Assembly (NCBI RefSeq): GCF_002836475.1 | Contig: NZ_PJBJ01000030.1 | Coordinates: 1,116,001 to 1,180,000 of the forward strand | Reading direction: 5' to 3' | Origin: Flavobacterium sp. ALD4 | GTDB taxonomy: Bacteria > Bacteroidota > Bacteroidia > Flavobacteriales > Flavobacteriaceae | DNA length: 64,000 bases | Shown here: in pieces, positions 54,062-62,273 of the stretch | Layout: each line of letters starts with the position of its first letter | Position numbering within the stretch: the first letter of the stretch is position 1 | Notes under the pieces: model-generated | The model's input: only the letters and a program-made list of their open reading frames with translations | What the model was told of the DNA's origin: nothing | Database searches by the model: none | Program-made: the position numbers and the translations under genes

Positions 54062-54293
54062 ATTTGGTATAAGTCCTGTGAGTGATAGTTATTATGAAGT
54101 GGTCAAAAAAGATTTATTTGGGGCTTAGATTATAGTTGTTATTTCGTAGAGGTATCCTACGGGTTGCCAGAGAGTAGCACATATTTAGATTTAGTTTGTC
54201 TTGTTTTAGTGCAGAGATTTTTTTGTACCGGATTATCAACAACTATTTTGTGAACCTTTGTTATCTTCTTTGCGTTTCTTTACGAAAGTTCAT
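54062..54293. other. Gene-free interval with decayed repeat fragments
   Basis: No credible gene. The phrase CCTTTGTTATCTTCTTTGCG (54256-54275) belongs to the same loose class as the intergenic repeats near 30.5 and 36.0 kb. Confidence 0.35.
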
Positions 54294-54324
54294 AAAAAAA
54301 GCCATCTATTTTTATAGACAGCTT
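54294..54324 (-). terminator. Terminator of the leu operon
   Basis: In minus-strand RNA a 12-bp stem forms (AAAGCUGUCUAU with AUAGAUGGCUUU) using one U-G and one G-U wobble; in plus-strand RNA the same positions would be mismatches. It ends in a U-run, so it acts on the minus strand only, just after leuB. Confidence 0.82.
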
Positions 54325-54346
54325 TTCATATATTATATTTTGAATT

Positions 54347-55408
54347 TTATAAATTAGCAACTAGCCAATCTCCAACATCACTTGTTTTATAAGCTGTCGC
54401 TCCTTTGTTAGCTAAGTCTTCTGTAACAATTCCTTGTTCTAAAGATTTGTTTACTGCTGCTCTAATAGTGGCCGCTTCTTCATGTAGTCCAAAAGCATCT
54501 TCAAACATCATTGCTGCTGATAATATAGTGGCTAATGGATTGGCAATATTTAATCCTGTTGCTTGCGGGTAAGAACCGTGAATTGGTTCGTATAAGGAAG
54601 TATGTTCTCCAACAGATGCTGAGGGCATTAATCCCATAGATCCGGAAATTACTGATGCTTCATCTGTTAAGATATCTCCAAAAAGGTTTTCAGTAATCAA
54701 TACATCATAGGAGTTTGGCCATTGCACTAATCTCATTGCTACTGCATCCACAAATTCATAACTTACGGTTACTTCCGGATAGTCTTTTTCCATTGCTTGT
54801 ACCGTTTCTCTCCACAAACGGGATGTTTCCAATACGTTTGCTTTGTCAACACAACATAATTTTTTAGTACGAGTCATTGCTAGTTCAAAACCTTTTTTAG
54901 CTAAACGTTGTACTTCTGCTCTTGTGTAAGTGCAAGTGTCAAAAGCAGTTTCGCCTCCGTCAAGTCTTCCTTTTTCACCAAAATAGATTCCTCCTGTCAA
55001 TTCTCTTAAGAAAACTAAGTCAGTTCCTTCGATGCGTTCTCTTTTTAAAGGAGAATTATCGATCAAAGATGGAAAGGTAAAAGTAGGACGTACATTAGCA
55101 AACAAACCTAATTTTTTACGCATTAGCAATAATCCTTGTTCCGGTCTTACTGGTGCCGATGGGTCATTGTCGTATTTTGGGTGTCCGATAGCTCCAAATA
55201 GTACAGCATCTGCAGCCATACATATTTCGTGCGTTTCATCAGGATAAGGAACTCCAACGGCGTCAATGGCGCAAGCTCCGGTTAAGGCGGGTGTCCAAAT
55301 GATTTCGTGGTTAAATTTTTTAGCAATAGCATCAGAAACTTTAACGGCCTCATTAATTACTTCTGGTCCAATTCCGTCTCCTGCTAATAGCGCGATAGTA
55401 TATTTCAT
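54347..55408 (-). CDS. leuB: 3-isopropylmalate dehydrogenase
   Basis: NAD-dependent oxidative decarboxylation of 3-isopropylmalate in leucine synthesis. 353 aa, usual length. GDGIGPEVINEAVKV at the start, GAIGHPKYD, RPEQGLLLMRKKLGLFANVRP and ENLFGDILTDEASVISGSMGLMPSASVG are all present; the conserved Asp pair for the metal is in the last block. Last gene of the leuCDAB operon; 239 bases separate it from leuA, and a terminator follows. Confidence 0.97.
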   Translation of the reverse strand: MKYTIALLAGDGIGPEVINEAVKVSDAIAKKFNHEIIWTPALTGACAIDAVGVPYPDETHEICMAADAVLFGAIGHPKYDNDPSAPVRPEQGLLLMRKKLGLFANVRPTFTFPSLIDNSPLKRERIEGTDLVFLRELTGGIYFGEKGRLDGGETAFDTCTYTRAEVQRLAKKGFELAMTRTKKLCCVDKANVLETSRLWRETVQAMEKDYPEVTVSYEFVDAVAMRLVQWPNSYDVLITENLFGDILTDEASVISGSMGLMPSASVGEHTSLYEPIHGSYPQATGLNIANPLATILSAAMMFEDAFGLHEEAATIRAAVNKSLEQGIVTEDLANKGATAYKTSDVGDWLVANL

Positions 55409-55647
55409 TTTTTATAGGTTTTTCCTCCTTCCGACCCCTCCGAAGAAAGGGGGAGACTGGGTGTATATTGATTGAGTTGTTGTTCGTTTTTTATTCTATT
55501 CTTTGTGCCTCTCTGTGGGAGAGTCTTATAGAATAGATTTGTGTTCACTTATCTATAATCTACGTAATGAGATTAGATTTTTATTCTGATTCGTCTAACA
55601 TTCAGTCTTCGTTTTGGTGTAGACTGAGTATTAATGGTTCATTGTTA
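55409..55647. repeat. Long leuA-leuB gap with imperfect dyads
   Basis: 239 bases without a gene inside an otherwise compact operon. A Pro-rich-looking dyad CCTCCTTCCGACCCCTCCGAAG..AAAGGGGGAG (55425-55455) and a second dyad with arms CTATTCT/AGAATAG (55496-55536) are present, including the phrase TTTGTGCCTCTCTGTGGGAG of the intergenic repeat class. I see no promoter match clearly reading leuB. Confidence 0.4.
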
Positions 55648-57240
55648 TTATTGAGATTGTAGTTCTTTAAGTTTATGTTCCGATTCCGATAAGTCTCCTT
55701 CCCTTACGGCGAAGGTTGGGGTGGGAATCACGTTCAGCATTTTTTGTGTTGCAACGATTGCTGCTACAGTTTGATCAGAGTCCAATCCTCTGGTTTTAAA
55801 TTCTTTACCATTAATAGTCCAGGTGATAATGGTTTCGCATAATGCATCAGAACTACTTCCGGGTGGTATTCTTACTGCGTAATCAATCAATTTGGGTAAT
55901 TGCAGTTCCTTGCTTTTGTATATTTTTGCTAAGGCATTCATAAATGCATCGAATTGTCCGTCTCCCTGTGCATGTTCTTCGATGACTTCCCCGTCTATAT
56001 TTAAACAAAGGGTAGTTGAAGGGCGTAAACCTTTGGCATGAGAGAGAACATAAGATTCGACTATTATTTTTTCCTGATAGGCTTGGCTGTCTAGAACATC
56101 AGAAATAATATAAGGGAGGTCCTCTTTAGTAACAGTTTCTTTCTTGTCTCCCAATTCAATAATTCTTTGGGTAACTAATTTTAGATCTTCTGCATTTAGT
56201 TTTAAGCCTAACTCCTGAAGGTTCTTTTCGATGTTAGCCTTACCAGAAGTTTTACCTAAGGCATATTGGCGTTTTCTGCCAAAACGTTCGGGAAGCAAAT
56301 CGTTGAAATAGAGGTTGTTTTTATTATCTCCATCAGCATGAATGCCAGCAGTTTGTGTAAATACATTATCTCCTACGATGGGTTTGTTAGCAGGAATTCG
56401 ATACCCCGTAAAAGTTTCGACTAATTTACTGACTGAATATAAGGAGGATTCTTTGACGTTGATTTCTATTTCAGGTAAGAAGTCGTTGATTACGGCAACC
56501 GTACTTTCAAGAGGCGCGTTTCCTGCACGTTCTCCCATTCCGTTTACGGTAACGTGCAAGCCGTTAATACCTGCTTTTATAGCTTCCATCACATTGGCGA
56601 TACTCAAATCATAATCATTATGAGCGTGAAAATCAAAATGGATGTTTGGATATTTTGCAGTAATTTGCGAAATAAACTCAAAGGTTTGAGAAGGAATAAG
56701 TACGCCTAATGTATCAGGCAAGAGTATTCTTTTAACTGGTTGTGTCGATAAAAAATCCAAGAATGCGAATACATATTCTGGAGAATTCCGCATGCCGTTG
56801 CTCCAGTCTTCTAGGTATACATTAGTGGCAATATTATTTGCTGAAGCCAAAGCTATTGTTTGGGCGATTTCGGCAAAATGCTGTTCTGGTGTTTTTTTTA
56901 GTTGATGTGTTAAATGATTTAATGACCCTTTCGTCAGTAAATTTTGAACTTTAGCGCCTGCTTTTTTCATCCATTCGATAGAAAGTCCGCCGTCAACAAA
57001 GGTTAATACTTCGATTCGGTCCTCATATCCTTTGGCCGAAGCCCAAGCCATAATTCCTTTTACCCCTTGAAATTCGCCTTCACTCACTCGGGCTGAAGCG
57101 ATTTCGATTCGATCAACATTTAATTCCTCCAGCAACAATTGCGCAATGGTTAGCTTTTCTACAGCAGAAAAGGATACTCCTGAGGTTTGCTCACCATCAC
57201 GGAGTGTCGTATCCATTATTTCAATTTTTCTTTTTTCCAT
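55648..57240 (-). CDS. leuA: 2-isopropylmalate synthase
   Basis: Condenses acetyl-CoA with 2-oxoisovalerate, the first committed leucine step. 530 aa: N-terminal TIM-barrel with IMDTTLRDGEQTSG (8-21), metal ligands HAHNDYD near 203-209, and NGMGERAGNAPLE. A C-terminal regulatory LeuA-dimer domain follows (about 390-510) with the leucine-binding-like region PPGSSSDALCETI. It resembles LeuA and citramalate synthase alike; placement inside leuC-D-A-B decides for LeuA. The operon order leuC, leuD, leuA, leuB is usual for the group. Confidence 0.92.
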   Translation of the reverse strand: MEKRKIEIMDTTLRDGEQTSGVSFSAVEKLTIAQLLLEELNVDRIEIASARVSEGEFQGVKGIMAWASAKGYEDRIEVLTFVDGGLSIEWMKKAGAKVQNLLTKGSLNHLTHQLKKTPEQHFAEIAQTIALASANNIATNVYLEDWSNGMRNSPEYVFAFLDFLSTQPVKRILLPDTLGVLIPSQTFEFISQITAKYPNIHFDFHAHNDYDLSIANVMEAIKAGINGLHVTVNGMGERAGNAPLESTVAVINDFLPEIEINVKESSLYSVSKLVETFTGYRIPANKPIVGDNVFTQTAGIHADGDNKNNLYFNDLLPERFGRKRQYALGKTSGKANIEKNLQELGLKLNAEDLKLVTQRIIELGDKKETVTKEDLPYIISDVLDSQAYQEKIIVESYVLSHAKGLRPSTTLCLNIDGEVIEEHAQGDGQFDAFMNALAKIYKSKELQLPKLIDYAVRIPPGSSSDALCETIITWTINGKEFKTRGLDSDQTVAAIVATQKMLNVIPTPTFAVREGDLSESEHKLKELQSQ

Positions 57241-57376
57241 TTCTAAATTTGATGCTACTACGATTTCAGGTTTAGTGATTGGGAATCGTACAATTGTATT
57301 TTATAAAATAATAAAAGCAGTTATGCAAGGCAACAATAAAACTGCCGCCGCTTTAACCGCCTTTTATCAGTTGTTT

Positions 57377-57973
57377 TTAGTACGGAAGTTCATTTGCAAA
57401 CGCTACTACTTCCTCTTTTATATTTTGTAGGTAGTCAATATCATCAAATCCGTTAATCATGTTGTCTTTTTTGTAACCGGAAATGTCAAAAGATTCTTTT
57501 TCTCCTGTTGCTTTAAGTGTGATGGTCTGCTCTGGGAGGTTGACTTCTAATTCCGTTGTAGGATCTGCTTCGATAGTCTTGAAAATGCGATCTGCAAATG
57601 CGGCACTCACTTGAACAGGAAGTACACCAACATTTAAACAGTTGTTTCTAAAAATATCAGCAAAAAAACTGGAAACTACGCATCTGAAACCATAGTCGTA
57701 AACTGCCCAGGCAGCATGTTCTCTTGAAGATCCAGAGCCAAAGTTTCTTCCGCCTACAAGGATTTTTCCGCTATATGTAGGATTGTTTAAAACGAAATCT
57801 GATTTTGGAGAATCGTCATTATTGTATCTCCAATCACGGAAAAGGTTATCGCCAAAACCAACACGTTCGGTTGCTTTAAGAAAACGAGCAGGAATAATTT
57901 GATCCGTATCTACATTTTCTATAGAAAGAGGGACTGCTGTGCTGGTAAGAATATTAAATTTATCGTAAGCCAT
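57377..57973 (-). CDS. leuD: 3-isopropylmalate dehydratase small subunit
   Basis: Small subunit of isopropylmalate isomerase, pairing with LeuC. 198 aa: DTDQIIPARFLK near 20, FGSGSSREHAAWAVYDYG near 82-99, and NNCLNVGVLPV. The frame opens at 58045, but the region before MAYDKFNILTS is low-complexity (repeated GATTTTTGATTTT), so the ATG at 57973 is chosen. It is 136 bases before leuA and 165 bases after leuC. Confidence 0.95.
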   Translation of the reverse strand: MAYDKFNILTSTAVPLSIENVDTDQIIPARFLKATERVGFGDNLFRDWRYNNDDSPKSDFVLNNPTYSGKILVGGRNFGSGSSREHAAWAVYDYGFRCVVSSFFADIFRNNCLNVGVLPVQVSAAFADRIFKTIEADPTTELEVNLPEQTITLKATGEKESFDISGYKKDNMINGFDDIDYLQNIKEEVVAFANELPY

Positions 57974-58138
57974 CGTAATTTTTGATTTTTGAGTGACGAT
58001 TTTGATTTTTGATTTTCGTTTAAAAAAATAAATCTTGGTCGCCACTATTTTTATATATCTATTAAATATGTAAGTTGACAGTTGGGTAGGTTTTCGATAT
58101 CTGAAATCAAATATCGTTAATCTATATTCAGTAATCTC

Positions 58139-59533
58139 TTACAACAACTCTCGCGGATCTGTTAAGATTCCTGTTACCGCAGCCGCAGCCGCCATAAACG
58201 GACTGGCCAATAACGTTCTTGAACCAGGTCCTTGGCGTCCTTCGAAATTCCTGTTAGAAGTACTAACCGCATATTTTCCGGCTGGGACTTTATCATCATT
58301 CATCGCTAAGCAAGCAGAGCATCCGGGTTGACGTAATACAAAACCGGAATCAGTCAATATATCAAGAATTCCTTCGTCTTTTATTTGTGCCTCAACAACA
58401 TGTGATCCCGGAACCAGCCATGCAGTGACGTTATCTGCTTTTTTTCGTCCTTTTACAATCGATGCAAAAGCTCTAAAGTCTTCAATACGACCATTAGTGC
58501 AGCTCCCTAGAAAAACGTAATCAATTTGTTTTCCTATCATGGCTTCTCCTTGTTGGAATCCCATGTAACCTAAAGATTTGGCATAGGTTTCTTCTCCTTC
58601 AACAACATCTTTAGAATTTGGAATACTTTTAGAAATACCTAATCCCATACCTGGATTAGTTCCATACGTAATCATTGGTTCAATGTCAGAAGCTTCAAAG
58701 TTGAATTCTTCATCAAATTTTGCATCCGCATCTGTTTTTAATGTTTTCCAATAGGCTACGGCTTTATCCCAAGCATCGCCTTTTGGAGCATATAGACGCC
58801 CCTCTAAATAATCAAAAGTCGTTTGATCTGGAGCAATCATTCCTCCACGAGCACCCATTTCGATACTTAAATTACAAACGGTCATACGACCTTCCATAGT
58901 CATGTCTTCAAAAACTTTTCCTGCGTATTCCACAAAATAACCGGTAGCTCCTGAAGTTGATAGTTTTGATATGATATAAAGAGCAACGTCTTTTGGGGTA
59001 ACTCCTAACTGAAGGTCACCAGCGACGTTAATAAGCATTTTTTTAGGTTTCGGTTGCATGATACATTGTGTAGAAAGTACCATTTCTACCTCAGATGTAC
59101 CAATCCCGAAAGCAATAGCGCCAAAGGCACCGTGTGTAGAAGTATGTGAATCTCCACAAACAATGGTAGCGCCCGGTAATGTAATTCCGTTTTCAGGACC
59201 TACAACGTGAACGATTCCATTTTTTTTATTCCCTAATCCCCAGTGACTAATCCCGTATTCTTTTGAGTTTTCTTCTAACGCTCTTAGTTGGTTTGCAGAT
59301 AATGGGTCTTCAACGGGTAAATGTTGGTTTATAGTTGGGGTATTGTGATCGGCGGTGGCAAAAGTGCGCTCTGGATATAAAACCGAGATACCTCTTTCTT
59401 TTAAACCTAAAAAAGCAACAGGACTGGTAACTTCATGAATGAAATGACGGTCAATAAAAAACACATCCGGTCCATCTTCAATTTTACGCACCACGTGCGA
59501 ATCCCATACTTTGTCAAATAATGTAGTGCTCAT
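58139..59533 (-). CDS. leuC: 3-isopropylmalate dehydratase large subunit
   Basis: Aconitase-family subunit carrying the [4Fe-4S] cluster. 464 aa. Cluster ligands are Cys in [16 protein letters not shown] near 349 and the pair in [14 protein letters not shown] near 407-410. [26 protein letters not shown] near 130 and a start [15 protein letters not shown] are typical. It is the first gene of the leu operon, preceded by a leader with a hairpin and a canonical promoter. Confidence 0.97.
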   Translation of the reverse strand: MSTTLFDKVWDSHVVRKIEDGPDVFFIDRHFIHEVTSPVAFLGLKERGISVLYPERTFATADHNTPTINQHLPVEDPLSANQLRALEENSKEYGISHWGLGNKKNGIVHVVGPENGITLPGATIVCGDSHTSTHGAFGAIAFGIGTSEVEMVLSTQCIMQPKPKKMLINVAGDLQLGVTPKDVALYIISKLSTSGATGYFVEYAGKVFEDMTMEGRMTVCNLSIEMGARGGMIAPDQTTFDYLEGRLYAPKGDAWDKAVAYWKTLKTDADAKFDEEFNFEASDIEPMITYGTNPGMGLGISKSIPNSKDVVEGEETYAKSLGYMGFQQGEAMIGKQIDYVFLGSCTNGRIEDFRAFASIVKGRKKADNVTAWLVPGSHVVEAQIKDEGILDILTDSGFVLRQPGCSACLAMNDDKVPAGKYAVSTSNRNFEGRQGPGSRTLLASPFMAAAAAVTGILTDPRELL

Positions 59534-59562
59534 TTTAATGTTTTTTAAGTGTATTTCTTCTT

Positions 59563-59593
59563 TTACAACCCCTAAATTCAGCTGCGGTTGTAA
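59563..59593 (-). promoter_or_regulatory. Hairpin in the leu operon leader
   Basis: Perfect 8-bp stem (TTACAACC / GGTTGTAA, 59563-59570 and 59586-59593) in the 5' leader, 30 bases before the leuC start. It could be a control element but shows no T-run and no leader peptide rich in Leu codons, so attenuation is not shown. Confidence 0.45.
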
Positions 59594-59602
59594 CTAAGAG
59601 AT

Positions 59603-59632
59603 CAAATTTAGAAAAAGAAACAAAGGTGTCAA
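59603..59632 (-). promoter_or_regulatory. Canonical Bacteroidota promoter of the leu operon
   Basis: On the minus strand: TTG (59632-59630), exactly 19 bases, then TAAATTTG (59610-59603). Predicted start near 59596, giving a leader of about 63 bases. Confidence 0.75.
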
Positions 59633-59639
59633 TTTGGAT

Positions 59640-60501
59640 TATTCATTATATACGATGCCCAAACCGTTTTTACGGTGTCCTGTAACTTCGTTTTGCCTGC
59701 TTGTCGTTTTATAACGCTTTTTTAATTTTATTTTAATTCTGCGTAGATGTGGTTTTTACTATAGCCGCTGTTGTTTTGGTAAATTATTTATCTGGCATAT
59801 TTGGGCTTTGCATGGCCACTATTATTAGGAATACTGCAATGAGAAATTATTTTAATAGAATATTCCGCAGTGATTGTTTCTTTTTAATTTTAGGAGATGC
59901 GTTTTTATATTCCTTTTCTACTGGGGAAAGGCTTGTTTTTTCACTGCTTTTTCAGGTATTAATTTTGGGGAAATACTACGACATCCAAATAATTTAAAAG
60001 AGGCGCTTTTTTAGATTTCTGACCTGTCAAATTCTAGGTTGTGGCACCAGGAAGCCCTTTTACTGGTATGATCTGAAAGCCGTTATTTTTTAGTTTATTC
60101 TTTACGCCAATTAAAGGCATTAAAGAACGTCTCAACCCAGATATAACGGTTGTTTTAGAGGTCCATTAAAAATCAGTTCAATCTTTTTGTGCTAAAGCCT
60201 ATTTGGTGAAATAGATTTTCAACTATTAGTTATGGTTGCCGAGGCTAGTTCATGATAAATTTGAAAAATGTTTTAAGCAAGTTTTTTTTTCTCTGCTGAC
60301 ACAGCAGGCTAAGTAAGATTAAGTTCTTTCGAAGCTTTTTTAATACGTTGTATTTCTGTTTTTTAAGAAAATTGAAAGTTGATACAATGTATAATTCATA
60401 AAGTTTACTTATGTATTGTATAACAAATATAAATAAAAATTTATGAGTATAATGCATAATATTTGTGCCAGATTTAAAGTCTAATCATTAATAACACAGC
60501 T
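59640..60501. other. Long gene-free interval before the dab operon
   Basis: About 860 bases with only weak open frames (59749-59997 plus, 60245-60457 minus), both AT-rich and without a recognisable protein or start context. A minus-strand open stretch around 60050-60170 reads MPLIGVKNKLKNNGF and GFQIIPVKGLP without a start codon and could be the relic of a lost gene; I cannot place it. Only a small dyad (ACCGT/ACGGT, 59663-59676) is seen. Confidence 0.45.
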
Positions 60502-60816
60502 ATGGATACAAATGGATTAACAAAACCGGCAAATATTAAGCAAAAATTTCAATTGGTAAAAGGAGATTTTACTCCTTCTGAAGCTTCGGATGTAATTATG
60601 TCTTTGATTGATGAAAAAATTAATTTTCATCAAAAACAAAGGCTTCAAAACTGGGAACAAGACCACAAGAGCGATTCAGATGAAATCGATGACCGCATCG
60701 ATCAGCTTGAAAAAGAAAAACAAGCTGTCAAAGAGTTTATTGCAGGCGCTAGAAGTTTAAAAAGTAATTTAAATATAAATGGGATCCTTGAAATCACAAT
60801 TGTAGATAATCAATAA
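60502..60816 (+). CDS. Small protein upstream of dabB, 104 aa
   Basis: Unrecognised helical, acidic protein. DFTPSEASDVIMSLIDEKINFHQKQ and a charged coiled-coil-like DDRIDQLEKEKQAVKEFIAGA stretch are visible; there is no signal peptide or membrane segment. It lies 17 bases before dabB on the same strand, so cotranscription is nearly certain. A regulatory or accessory part in bicarbonate uptake is only inferred from position. Confidence 0.65.
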   Translation: MDTNGLTKPANIKQKFQLVKGDFTPSEASDVIMSLIDEKINFHQKQRLQNWEQDHKSDSDEIDDRIDQLEKEKQAVKEFIAGARSLKSNLNINGILEITIVDNQ

Positions 60817-60833
60817 TAAAAATTAGAGAAAAA

Positions 60834-62273
60834 ATGATATTAAAAAATCATCTACCCCTATTCATTAACAAAATAACCAACTATTTATTGTGGTTATTGT
60901 TTATAGGCAATCTGACTTATTTAATATGTAACTTTCCAAATGTTCCAGAATGGTACTGTGGGAATGTTTTAAAAATTAACGGCTTTACGGCACTTATTTG
61001 GACACTTGTAACATTTTTTAGTGCGATTATAAGCAGCTATGGAAAAAATTATTTGAAAGGGTTTGAATATCACTCTAAATTTTCACTGTTGTGCTTAGGG
61101 TTTACGTTTTCTATCATGGTTTTTGTAATGTCTAACCATGTGGCACTTTTATTAACGATGTGGTTATTAATGGGGCTTTTTATGTCTCAGCTAATAGGTG
61201 TGGATTCTCGGTGGGGTGAAGCAAGAGAGGCATCAAAATTTGCTCTTAAATATTTTGTAGCTGGTAGTTTGTTTTTAAGTGCTGGAGTGCTATTATTGGC
61301 TTTTCAAACGGAAGCTTTTACCCTAAGTGAGATTATTTCTAAGGTAAGCGATGTGCCTAAAAGCATAACACTTGTAGCAGGTTTGTGCATCATTACGGCC
61401 GCTATAATTCAATCGGCAATTTACCCTTTCCATCGTTGGTTACTTTCGGCAATGACAGCTCCAACACCGGCATCGGCATTGATGCATGCAGGTTTTGTAA
61501 ACGGTTCTGGGATTTTATTGGCCTTATTCTCGACCGTGTTATTTGCCTCGAATACTTTAATCATCCTCTTTGTTATAGGAGGTTTGACCGCAGTTATTGC
61601 CCAATTTACTAAACTTCTACAGGTAAATTTGAAGCAAAAATTAGCCTGTTCCACCATTGCCCAAATGGGTTTCATGATTATGCAGTGCGGTTTGGGGTTT
61701 TTCAATGCGGCCGTTGTTCACTTACTACTTCATGGGTTTTATAAAGCCTACTTATTTCTATCTGCAGGAGAGGAAATAGGGCATTCGAAACCGCAAAAAC
61801 CAACGCAAATTAAAATCAAACCGTTACAAGCTATAATTGTACTTTTCTTTGGTATTCTCGGCGCTTTTCTATTTGCTTATTTAACAGGAAAAGGCACAGA
61901 ATTAAATAGCAGTATTTTTCTAACGCTTATTGTCGCCATTACCGTTGGTCAGGCTACTTACAATATTGTTAAAGAACAAAGTTTAAGCCTCTTTCAAAAA
62001 TCAGTTGCGCCACCACTTTTGTTTGTTTGTGGCATGGTAACCTACGCCTTAATATATAAGGGAGTAACAGCATTAATGAGCGATATGCCAATGGTGGTTG
62101 TGCCATTATCGTTATCTGTAATTGAAATAGCGTTTGGTATTTTGTTCCTAGCGGGCTTTTTTATAATGAAGTTGGGTATCTACCGCAACTATCCATGGCT
62201 CTATGCTAAATTGTTAAATATATCTCAGCCCTACAAAAAAACTGTTTTAATGTATAAATCGAAATCATTATGA
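60834..62273 (+). CDS. dabB: DabB: proton-conducting membrane subunit of an inorganic-carbon transporter
   Basis: 479-aa membrane protein of the NADH dehydrogenase/Mrp antiporter family with about 13 hydrophobic segments. The family stretch IQSAIYPFHRWLLSAMTAPTPASALMHAGFVNGSGILLALFS (residues about 190-230; diagnostic PFHRWL.SAM.APTP.SA..HAG) contains the Lys/His-type proton-channel region. In DAB systems this subunit couples proton flow to the soluble DabA. It overlaps dabA by 4 bases (ATGA). A function in Complex I is excluded by the lack of other nuo genes and by the dabA partner. Confidence 0.9.
   Translation: MILKNHLPLFINKITNYLLWLLFIGNLTYLICNFPNVPEWYCGNVLKINGFTALIWTLVTFFSAIISSYGKNYLKGFEYHSKFSLLCLGFTFSIMVFVMSNHVALLLTMWLLMGLFMSQLIGVDSRWGEAREASKFALKYFVAGSLFLSAGVLLLAFQTEAFTLSEIISKVSDVPKSITLVAGLCIITAAIIQSAIYPFHRWLLSAMTAPTPASALMHAGFVNGSGILLALFSTVLFASNTLIILFVIGGLTAVIAQFTKLLQVNLKQKLACSTIAQMGFMIMQCGLGFFNAAVVHLLLHGFYKAYLFLSAGEEIGHSKPQKPTQIKIKPLQAIIVLFFGILGAFLFAYLTGKGTELNSSIFLTLIVAITVGQATYNIVKEQSLSLFQKSVAPPLLFVCGMVTYALIYKGVTALMSDMPMVVVPLSLSVIEIAFGILFLAGFFIMKLGIYRNYPWLYAKLLNISQPYKKTVLMYKSKSL

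Noticed and set aside
53835-54128. 97-aa frame overlapping the RRM protein
   Set aside because: Different frame of the Gly-rich tail, which gives Val/Glu repeats; it also crosses the terminator.
59749-59997. 82-aa plus-strand frame with hydrophobic segments
   Set aside because: AT-rich sequence by chance gives Phe/Leu/Ile; no promoter or recognisable family.
60245-60457. 70-aa minus-strand Lys/Phe/Leu-rich frame
   Set aside because: Composition expected from AT-rich DNA; no start context.
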